From Branchiostoma floridae (taxonomy: Eukaryota; Chordata; Leptocardii; Amphioxiformes; Branchiostomatidae): a stretch of DNA of 64,000 bases. Positions 22,847 to 32,000 of the stretch are shown one piece after another (position 1 is the first letter of the stretch; each line of letters opens with the position of its first letter). The notes under the pieces are model-generated. The model ran no database searches. It saw only the letters and a program-made list of their open reading frames with translations, and was not told where the DNA came from. The stretch spans positions 22,593,552-22,657,551 of the forward strand of contig NC_049983.1 in assembly GCF_000003815.2 (NCBI RefSeq). The letters run 5' to 3'. The position numbers and the translations under genes are program-made.

Positions 22847-25800
22847 ATGAGGCTGACCGGCTGCTGGCTCCTGGTGATATGTAGTGTTCTCGGCAGCGCC
22901 ACGGCGACACAGCTCGAACCCTCCAGCCCCAAGTGTCTCTTAGAACCCTGGGACACGTGCGTGCCGGACGATATCAAGGTTCGTAACAAGTTTTACCGCA
23001 ACACTACTACTTGTATATGTAGTGTTTGCAATGCCGGAACTGGCTGTGCTTCACTCGGTTCCGGGTACGGGCCTTTCCCTGCTGCCCAGTGGGTCGTCCT
23101 TCGAGGCACCCCGGTCGGAAACCTGTCCTCACAAACCCTGCTGGGACCCATCCATCCTTCTTCATTGACGGTCCTTGTTCTTATAGATGCAGGCATAAGT
23201 GCGATCGAAAACGGCATATTCACAAGATTTCCACACTTGCGGTCAGTACATCTAGACCATAACACTCTGTCGCAGCTGAAACGTGCTAGCTTCTCCGGTT
23301 GGAACACTTCAGACGACTCTATTGCCGCCAAGTTGTCATTTTCCTACAACCGTATTGCTCAACTAGAACTTGGGTGTTTCGAAGAAATCTCGTATCTCTC
23401 AATGTTAGATTTGTCCCACAACTTGCTGTCGGAAGTAGCGAGCGGATGGTTCCGTGGTCTCCCATTCCTACACACACTGATTCTGACTCACAACAAGATT
23501 GAAATCATTTCCGAAAACGCCTTGAATTCCCTGAACGATCTAAGAGCCCTGAACTTAAGCCACAACCCTCTGACGTGTCTGAGCGAGAGAACACTTTCGG
23601 AGCTGTCACTCCAAATCTTCAGCGTAAGGGGAGAGCATCCCGTTTCCTGGGAGCAAGATAAGAAAATGAACTGGGGTCTTACCGTTGACAAAACTGATTT
23701 TCCTCAGAAAGAACAGAAAGTTCTCCTTCGTATTGACAACCTGGGGTTTTGCCTCACATACGTGACAGGGACGAAAGACTTCCAGCTCAGGTGGGTTCTT
23801 GTGAACCATCTTGCGTTCAAACATGTCAAGAGACAAGACCGTGAGTGTTCTTCTGCTACGTTTGGCCCCTTAAACATCCGGCCTCCGTTCGTTGTCGTAA
23901 CTGCTTTGGAGAAACCGGAAAAGAATAGGCGCTCAGCTTCCCGTAACCTGTGTTCAGAAGCTTGGACAATACGTGACGGAATGACTTTAGCTCTGAAAGG
24001 AGGCGCGGTTTTGAAGCTTGTCGGTATACACAAGACAGAAATGTCGAAAAACATGGGAAACGACGGCATTGCTCTGGTATCTAGCTACGAGGGAAGTCCT
24101 GGTTTTATGATCGGATCTGAAAGGGCACAAACTGAGTCCGGTGAGACAAACATATCCTGCTTTGTATTTTTCCATGGATCGGTAGCCGTTTTGTCACCGA
24201 CGCGTTTCCAAGGCGCTGAGGGTGGGGCCTACTCGGAATGCCCCGTTTCAAAGTTCTGTCAAGACAACCTATACACAAAGTCCGACACAACAAGTACAGA
24301 GTCTCACAGTCAATCCAATTCTGCTACTGGATACGTAGAGAAAAGCACAACCATGGTAGCAAAAGATCCCAACAAAACGCTTATTCCCCCTGTCCTATCC
24401 AGTGCCACATCACCACCTGAAAAGGGAACGGCTTCTCGTTACTTCCTATCACTGATCGGTCTGCCCGGACTTCTATTACTAGTTGCGGCAGTCGTCTGCA
24501 AGTTCAGAAGTAGCAAGAATGCTGCTCAAAATATACCCGACTCATCAAATAGCGGGACGCACCTTGTCCAGTCAAGTGTAAGTCGTGTAACAAGCCTTAG
24601 TACCACCGACCCGACATACGAAGACCCGGACCGAGACACGGCGTATGAAGACCCGGACCGAGACCCGTCGTACGAAGACCCAGACCGAGACACGGCGCAC
24701 GAAGATCCGGACCGAGACACGACATACGAAGATGCGGACCGAGACCCGGCGTACGAAGACCCGGACCGAGACCCGGCGTACGAAGACCCGGACAGAGACC
24801 CGGCGTACGAAAACCCGGACCGAGGCACGGCGTATGAAGACCCGGACCGAGACACGGCGCACGAAGACCAGGACCGAGACACGGCGTACGAAGACCCGGA
24901 CCGAGACACGACGTACGAAAACCAGGACCGAGACACGACGTACGAAGACCCGGACCGAGACACGGCGTATGAATACCCGGGCCGAGACCTGCACAGCTGT
25001 CCAAGTGGCAACGACGCAGAAGGAACGCTCGTCCGCCGCCGCCGTTCAACGGGTTCCACCCACAGTTACGAGGAGGTAAATGACCAAGACGTCTACGATC
25101 CGTCTGCAGACCACAGCTACTCAGAAATCAAGGACCAAGAGAGCAATGACCCTTCCACGCATAACGCCAGAGGCAGGAACAACGAACTGAACAGATCTTC
25201 TCAAAATGCGCAACTTACCGTCGCCCTGGTTCACCGTAGCCCTCCTTCCATCGATGTATCGCAGCTCATTGGCAATCCAATGTACGCAAAATCAAACCCA
25301 GCTTTGGCGCAACCCTCGGATGTCTCTGATCATACCGACCAAAGCCCCAACTGTGGCTCCTCCCCCATCTCCCCTGACACGTATTGTGATGTAGACGACG
25401 AGGACGTTTATGACCCGACTAGAACCCACAGCTACTCAGAAATCAAGGACGAAGAGAGCAATGACCCTTCCACGCATCGCCCAAGAGCCGGGAACAACGA
25501 ACTGAACAGTTCTGCTCAAAATGAGCAACTTGCCGTCGCCTTGGTTCACCGTAGCCACCTGTCCATCGATGTAACACAGCTTATTGGTAATCCAATGTAC
25601 ACAAAATCAAACCCAGCTTTGGCGCAACCCTTGGGTGGATCTGATCAGACCGAACAAAACTCTACTCGTATCTCCACTAACACGTACTGCGATATAGACG
25701 AAGAGGATCCTACTAAAACCCACAGCTACTCAGAAATTAAGGACGAAGAGAGCAATGACCCTGCCATGCAAGACCCAAAAGTCGGGAACAACGAACTGAA

Positions 25801-26692
25801 TAGCTCTGCTCAAAAGGAGCAACTTGCCGCCGCACTGGTACAAGGTAGCCATACGTCCATCGATGTAACGCAGCTTATTGGTAATCCAATGTATGCAAAA
25901 TCAACCCAAAATTTGGCTCAATCTTCCGACCATTCCACGCACCGCCCAAGAGCCGAGAACAACGAACTGAATAGCTCTGCTCTCGCCCTGATTTACCGTA
26001 TTCATCAGATTGATGTAACGCAGCTTACTAGCAACTCAATGGATGCAAAATCGAACCCAGCTTTAGAGCAACCCTCGGATAGTACAGAGCTGCCCGAGCA
26101 AAGCTCCCATCGGCGCTCTTCTACCGTCTCCACTAACACGTACTTTGAAATAAAGGATGAGGAAGTGTATGATCCGTCTACAGAACACAGCTACTCCGAC
26201 GAGGAGAGCAATGACGCAAGAGCCGGGAACAACGAACTGAACAGCGCTGCTCAAATTGTACCAGTAGCCACAGCTCCGGTGCAAGGTAGCCCTCCGTCCA
26301 TCGATGTAACACAGCTTATTAGTAATCCAATGTATAGAAAGTCGATCCAAGCTTTGGCTCAATCTTCGGATAGTTCTGACACAAGTGAACAAAGCCCCGC
26401 CTGTGTTTCTTCTATCCTCTCCGCTACCACGCACTGCGAGGTAAAGGGTGAGAAAGCCTACAATCCGTCTACAGAACACAGCTACTCAGAAGTTAAGGAG
26501 GAAGAAAGCAATGACTCAAAAACAGGGAACAACGAACTGAACATCGCTGCTCAAATTGTACCAGTAGCCACAGCTCCTGTGCAAGGTAGCCCTCCGTCCA
26601 TCGATGTCACGCAGCTTATTAGCAATCCCATGTATAGAAAATCGATCCAAGCTTTAGCTCAATCTTCGGATGGTACTGACAAAAGCGAATAA
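22847..26692 (+). CDS. Single-exon LRR transmembrane receptor with YxxP-repeat and NPMY-repeat cytoplasmic tail
   Basis: The 1281-residue uninterrupted frame starts at an ATG (context GCGACCATGA) followed by a clean signal peptide (residues 1-20, cleavage likely after GSATA). A Cys-rich N-cap (C30, C38, C56, C58, C61, C67) precedes about five leucine-rich repeats (roughly 106-250: SLTVLVLIDAGI, LRSVHLDHNTL, LSMLDLSHNLL, LHTLILTHNKI, LRALNLSHNPL). A 280-residue unassigned ectodomain follows, then one TM helix at about 532-554 (GLPGLLLLVAAVV) with a basic stop. The 727-residue tail has fourteen 9-residue repeats (589-714, YEDPDRD) and about six 100-residue units containing SYSE(I/V), (V)YDPS, NNELN, SIDVTQLI and NPMY(A/T/R)K. 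YxxP suits Crk-type SH2 domains and NPxY suits PTB domains, so a phosphotyrosine scaffold receptor is inferred. The family is not recognised. The frame ends at an apparent CAA-to-TAA change inside the last repeat. Confidence 0.9.
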   Translation: MRLTGCWLLVICSVLGSATATQLEPSSPKCLLEPWDTCVPDDIKVRNKFYRNTTTCICSVCNAGTGCASLGSGYGPFPAAQWVVLRGTPVGNLSSQTLLGPIHPSSLTVLVLIDAGISAIENGIFTRFPHLRSVHLDHNTLSQLKRASFSGWNTSDDSIAAKLSFSYNRIAQLELGCFEEISYLSMLDLSHNLLSEVASGWFRGLPFLHTLILTHNKIEIISENALNSLNDLRALNLSHNPLTCLSERTLSELSLQIFSVRGEHPVSWEQDKKMNWGLTVDKTDFPQKEQKVLLRIDNLGFCLTYVTGTKDFQLRWVLVNHLAFKHVKRQDRECSSATFGPLNIRPPFVVVTALEKPEKNRRSASRNLCSEAWTIRDGMTLALKGGAVLKLVGIHKTEMSKNMGNDGIALVSSYEGSPGFMIGSERAQTESGETNISCFVFFHGSVAVLSPTRFQGAEGGAYSECPVSKFCQDNLYTKSDTTSTESHSQSNSATGYVEKSTTMVAKDPNKTLIPPVLSSATSPPEKGTASRYFLSLIGLPGLLLLVAAVVCKFRSSKNAAQNIPDSSNSGTHLVQSSVSRVTSLSTTDPTYEDPDRDTAYEDPDRDPSYEDPDRDTAHEDPDRDTTYEDADRDPAYEDPDRDPAYEDPDRDPAYENPDRGTAYEDPDRDTAHEDQDRDTAYEDPDRDTTYENQDRDTTYEDPDRDTAYEYPGRDLHSCPSGNDAEGTLVRRRRSTGSTHSYEEVNDQDVYDPSADHSYSEIKDQESNDPSTHNARGRNNELNRSSQNAQLTVALVHRSPPSIDVSQLIGNPMYAKSNPALAQPSDVSDHTDQSPNCGSSPISPDTYCDVDDEDVYDPTRTHSYSEIKDEESNDPSTHRPRAGNNELNSSAQNEQLAVALVHRSHLSIDVTQLIGNPMYTKSNPALAQPLGGSDQTEQNSTRISTNTYCDIDEEDPTKTHSYSEIKDEESNDPAMQDPKVGNNELNSSAQKEQLAAALVQGSHTSIDVTQLIGNPMYAKSTQNLAQSSDHSTHRPRAENNELNSSALALIYRIHQIDVTQLTSNSMDAKSNPALEQPSDSTELPEQSSHRRSSTVSTNTYFEIKDEEVYDPSTEHSYSDEESNDARAGNNELNSAAQIVPVATAPVQGSPPSIDVTQLISNPMYRKSIQALAQSSDSSDTSEQSPACVSSILSATTHCEVKGEKAYNPSTEHSYSEVKEEESNDSKTGNNELNIAAQIVPVATAPVQGSPPSIDVTQLISNPMYRKSIQALAQSSDGTDKSE
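24611..24988 (+). repeat. 27-bp coding minisatellite: fourteen YEDPDRD(T/P)(A/T) units
   Basis: Exactly 14 units of 27 bp (378 bp) code for (P/T)(A/T/S)YEDPDRD. Twelve units keep the tyrosine (units 4 and 10 have His). Ten have proline at Y+3, the YxxP pattern. Departures include YEDA, HEDQ and YENQ. The lack of any indel keeps the frame. The array lies about 35 residues inside the membrane. Confidence 0.95.
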
Positions 26693-27135
26693 AGCCCCTC
26701 CCGTGTTTCTTCTATCCTCTCCACTAATAACACGTACTGCGAGGTAAAGGACGAGAACGTTTATGACCCGACTAGACCCGATACTTACTCCGAGATTATA
26801 AAATTAAGGACGGAGAAGTGAGCGGCATCTCTACGAAAGACGACAGGGAACTAGACAACACGTCCCAAAAACGTTTCCCGAATGTCGCCGACAGACCCCA
26901 CGGCAGCCGTCAGTTCATCAATGTCTCGGATATCACCAGAAATCCGATGTATGAAACGTCCTTGGTTCAACCAACCGATTGTTCTGGTCCAAACGAACGA
27001 AGCATCCGTCGCCACTCTCCCGCACCTTCCACACAAAGCTACTGCGAAATAAAGGACGAGAAGGTCGGTGGCCTTTCGGCGCAAACTGTGAGAGCGGACG
27101 AGAACAGAGAACAGAGTGGGCAGTACTTGGAATGA
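26693..27135 (+). pseudogene. Decayed or separated C-terminal continuation of the LRR receptor tail
   Basis: Beyond the TAA at 26690-26692 the same frame continues with SPSRVSSILST, TYCEVKDENVYDP and TYSEI, clearly another tail repeat. The stop codon replaces the CAA found in the equivalent position of the preceding unit (SEQSP). After TYSEI an apparent 8-bp insertion (ATAAAATT-like, near 26795-26805) shifts the frame. The coding then continues in the shifted frame to 27135 with ITRNPMYETS, SYCEIKDEK and a final SGQYLE. So at least one further NPMY and one SYCEI motif have been lost from the protein, unless splicing or an alternative allele restores them. Confidence 0.7.
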
Positions 27136-28795
27136 GACAATGTCGTGCGAGACGAACAAGCAGGAGATCCAGCAAGACGACGACGTTGTGCTACCAATTA
27201 GTACGCTGCACATCAGAAGTTGAACTGTGACTAACTTAAAACAAGATATAACGTTATATATCCAAGATTTAACAAAACCGGGAGATAATGTACTCAGCTG
27301 CAGACCTACACTTTACAGCACTCCTGAACTAGAAAAAGAGAGATACTAAGTATTAACGTTATAGTTTAAAATTTCGTGCTATAACGTTAACGTTATATTT
27401 GTTAAATGCGGTAGTTGTTGTCAAGAATATCTTGATCAAAGAGTACTAATATGAGCTACTGTAAATACAAAATGTATAAGCAAATATCTGCACATGAGAT
27501 TACATACCTTGTAACGTTAGAAAGGAGTAACACACACAGAAGATTGAAAGTCAGCACCTTAGAGGGATTACAAGTGCAGGAAAGACAGGTGAGCCGAGGA
27601 CTACATCACGAAGTCGCAACAAATCCTGAGGTCAATCTAGGATTTTGTTTCTGATGCAGGACAGCAGGAGCTTAACGGAATGGCCGCCGTCGATTGATCC
27701 GTCGCTGACATAAACAAGCGAAGGAAAAGAATTTCTAGCCATCTTTAGAAGTATTTCCTCTTTTGTATACTGTCTTAAAACTGTTGGCAAACAAATAGAG
27801 ACACTAGAGGTAGACAAGCTTCACATACTGATACACAAAGTCCTTGTATGATAATATGTATGGATTTTGAATCCGATTGAAAAACTGATTTTTTGTCAGA
27901 GCTTCAGTGGTTGTAACTAGTAGTGACGTACATGTGAATAAACAGTTGTTAGATCGATGTACTGGTGGCCCCGTGTTTTTTTTGTCGTGTGGTAGTCCCA
28001 ATCACATAACGATTTTGCCAGCTTATAGCAGTTAATGTTAAATATTAATGATACTGGCATAGACAAAAACGAGGATTTGTATTTTTGACTGCCTAACCCA
28101 GAAGCATGGGTTCTTTAATCCATAGTCCACGAACATGGGACCACTTGAATCACTAGGGTCACAAGGCCTAGGGCGAACTAGTATTATCCCTTATTACTGG
28201 TCTAGTCTCCAAGCAAAGGTTAGGAACGTTAACGCTTTTCTGACAGTCACTCAAAACAAGTGTCTGGTCTGGATGTCTATCTATATCTCTACTAAAACGC
28301 ATATCTTTCCACTGACTATGTCTTCATCACCATTTAAAAGTAAACTACTTGTATAACACATTCGTAGTGCAGTGTTTGGAGACGGGATCCAATCCATGGA
28401 CATGGCACCAAGATTTGACACTAACTTTTGTCCTTTAATAGGTCCACTAGTTTTCTACCGTTGGCAAGTAATGTTCATTCGACCCACTCCTCAGTTTAAA
28501 AGCCTAGGAAATTCTGGAGAAAACAAAGGAATGAAACACCAAAAACATGAAAAACACACATTTCATCTTCATGACAGTTTGATGCGCCACGCCCATCTTC
28601 GCTAACCACCTGTCGTGATGACGTCACAATGATAACCTTTGACACACATTACCCATCAAGCCCCGCGCGTAATAACACTACGATTCGAAATTCTATGGCA
28701 ACGGGAGAGGACTTTCTCTCCCAGGAATCCTCACTTTTACTGCAATTATGTGGATTTTATGGTGACTTTGGTGAATTAAGACGCTAGGGGACAAC
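27136..28795. other. Intergenic region between LRR receptor and ankyrin gene
   Basis: It contains a fragment of the tandem repeat seen at 20.7-22.0 kb (about 27450-27665), and an AATAAA at 27937-27942 that could be the polyadenylation signal of the LRR gene. The last 200 bp before 28796 are probably promoter and 5'UTR of the ankyrin gene. No clear core promoter motif was recognised. Confidence 0.45.
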
Positions 28796-29046
28796 ATGAA
28801 GAAGCTCACGAGGAAGGTGTCCAAGGTTCTGGGCCGCTCCAGCACGACTTCGATCGGCAGCGGCCCGAGCGTCGGTGGGGAGGGCGCGCACGGGTCGCGT
28901 CTGTCGCTGACCGGCTCGCTGTCCGCCTACGATGTGCGCGAGAAGGACATGGGAAAGGTGCACAAGGCGGCCTGGACGGGCGACATGAAGAAACTGCAGC
29001 AAGCCCTGAAGAAGGGAGACATCAACGCCCTGGACAAGGAAAACAG
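28796..29046 (+). CDS. ANKRD26-like exon 1: start codon, N-terminal helix, first ankyrin unit
   Basis: The ATG is preceded by GGGGACAAC and opens MKKLTRKVSKVLGRSSTTSI, then SLSAYDVREKDMGKVHKAAW and KKLQQALKKGDINALDKENR. It is GC-rich, unlike its surroundings, as expected near a promoter. The donor is AACAG|GTAGTC, phase 2. Confidence 0.9.
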
Positions 29047-32000
29047 GTAGTCTTTCTTCCCAAACAATGTTGACATAATTTAAAACATATGACATCAGCT
29101 GATCGATCAAAATTTTACACCAGGTGATCACGTACGCGCATCAGGTTTTGCTTTAGAATTTTCCCTACGAACCTGAAACTATGTTGAGTCTAAAACCTTT
29201 AAAACAGTCGTCCAAAAGCCTTGTTTTTAATTGCTATAAACATTCCTTCCTACAACCCCCTGTTGGCAGTTTAATCGTGATATCCTAACGCTTCGCAGCA
29301 CGACTTTGGAATGCCAGGAATTCAGTTCCTATCCCACATGTTGACATAAACGTCACTAGACGTCCAAAGTTCACGTTTATTTTTAGCACATCCTGCAATG
29401 AAAGATTTGTGTAAACATCCTGTACACAGTCATAACTGTGAAATGAAAATAGTGAAAGCTGCTCACAAAATATCAGTAGGAATTGTGTGCATTTACATAT
29501 GAAAGACTTTGGTTTTCAACCCATAGATAATTTGATTTAATTGCACCAAGGAGTTCCAATTTGATTGTTGCACAATAGGAAGCCTTACAATAAGATGCAT
29601 AGCTCAATCTATTGTGAGCCAATATACTTAAGATATAGCCTTCATGTATAAGACATTTTTGTAGAAGTATACATTACACTTTGCTGTCTATATTAATCCC
29701 TTCTTTGTCTCTTTACTCGTAATATGGATGAATGGGAGAAGAAACATAGGCTTTTCACACAGTGTCTGCATTACTATTATTACAAGAAAAATTCAAGATG
29801 AGAAGACAAATAGGGCATGGGATTTCATCAAATCATGCTTTTGGTGTTCAGGGTTCACCCTGTAGAGGGTATGGGAATGCTGTTACATAGCATATTTGCA
29901 TTTGAACAAAAATCCAAGAAAAAATGGCTAAGATTAAAAGTAAAATGACCTGTTACAGAACAAAATTTCTTAGTAAATTCTAATTCTCAGAAATGAATGC
30001 TATAGTATATATTACTAGTGACAGTATATTGACACCTTATCAATATCATTTACTTCCACAAACCCCCAGGGTGACTTTACCAGCCCTCCACCTGCTTGTT
30101 TTGTAACCTGATACACCTGCCTGTAGTACAGGTGCACATACACACCTTTTCATTCTCCCACCTTCAAGTTGCCATGGTTCATGGGATATGTAAAGAGTTT
30201 GTACAAAAATGGGCATTTTTTCCTCCCAAAGCCTTTTAGTGACACTTCGTCCAAAGAAATCCCAAATTCCAGGCTTTCAGAAAAAGATACAAAATTAAAA
30301 GCTTCACCTTGACCTTTAACCTGCAGTACCTGTAGATCCATGTGGAACGGAGAGTATTTGTTTGTAGAGCCACTTAAGTAGATGTAACCGTAGCATTCGT
30401 AAGTAACAATAGTGCAGAGGACTTGAATGGCTTCTCAAACCCAGATTTCAATGGATCTTCACCTTGTTGTACAGTGTGCCTTTTACATTGTAGATACCTG
30501 ACTATTCCATTAGCTTCTACCAGATCAGCATTTTTACTTCCATTGCAGTGAAAAAACAGTATTGGTAAATATGAAAGTAGATGAATCTGATTCAAGCATT
30601 CAAGCATAAGTTTTTTGATATCATTATCAGCCATTTTCCATGAACATGTATGGATGTCAGAATTGAAAGAAATTTAATTTCAATCAAATGAATTTTTAAA
30701 CAGCTTGTATTTTTGTATGAAATGTTCAACATGACCATACTGTTAAAATTTTTTTTTAGTGATCATAATGCAGTTTTTGTTGTCTATATATTGAGTAGCA
30801 TGTCTTTGACATATTCATTGACATTGACCTAACCTTGTCATACATTTGTCTCTGTTACAATCATATGCATTATACAAATTGTAATTAAATTTGTTTTGAT
30901 TTGAATTTGATGTTTATTTTCAGGACTCCCCTGCATCTAGCGTGTGCACGAGGCAACGTGGAAACTGTGCAATTCCTGTGTGAGAACAACGCCAAGCTGA
31001 ACGTGTGTGATGATGACATGAGGTCACCCCTCATGAAGGTATGATGTAGGCTCAACACTTATTTGTAGGAATATGTGCATGTGTACAGAGCTGCGGCGTT
31101 GTACAAATAAATCATTCTGATTCTGATACTCTGGAATTTGGGGTGCAGAGCTCCAATTATGGGTGTATAAAAGTGTGTATGCACCCAGTACAAATAATAT
31201 GCATTTCTCTATCTGTCAACTTTGATTGGTTGATTTTGGAGAGAACAAATCCATCAAACAATACAGTTTTTACAGCCCTCTGGTACTTAGTATATGGGCA
31301 CATCTCTCAACTCGTCAATAATTAATTCAGTCCCCCTGCATGAACCCATTGTGTTTCAGACAGGTGTGTAGCGTAAACAAAGCAATCTGTACCTATGTCT
31401 CATTCATGATTCTTCTACTGTTTACAAAATAATATATTATGATTGTTATATCTTGATCTATCAATTTCATTTTTGTTTCTACCAACAAAAATGGGATATC
31501 CATTTAATACAACGTAAACTTGTTATGGCGCAGTTGCTTTGAAATCTTATGATAGATGGCCGGATCTGTGAGGAATACTAGACAAGTATATTTTGCAGTG
31601 ATTGATAACCAGTACAACATGGGTGTGAGGGCAGTGAGAATACCTGGTTATCCAATCGACATTTAGCATATCACAGTCCACAGATGTGACACACATCATG
31701 GTAACCAAAAGGTCAACAGAGGTTGCTGCCGCTGAATGTATATGAATGTCAAGAGATGGTTTTTCCTTCACAAAATGATTTTACAGATTTGTACTGTAGC
31801 TCAACCAATCACAGTCTGTGTTGTTGGGTAGAGAAATGCACTGTAACTGAAGTGTAAGGCCTAGGAAAAAAGAAAGAAAATAGCATAAACTTTGCTAGGT
31901 ACATTGACCCTATACAACTGTACATATAGCACCTGTCCTTGCAGATCTACAAATGTAGCAATGTGGGTTAATCCGTTGTGCAATTGACTGGCTTCTACTG

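Noticed and set aside
22993-23331. Open frames on the other strand and in other frames within the LRR gene
   Set aside because: They overlap a strongly supported coding frame and show no domain or codon pattern of their own.
24526-25079. Long open frames on both strands across the YEDPDRD array, including Ser/Val/Arg-rich reverse frames
   Set aside because: They are by-products of a 27-bp repeat in which every frame repeats every unit. The + frame from 22847 continues a signal peptide, LRR and TM and is the real one.
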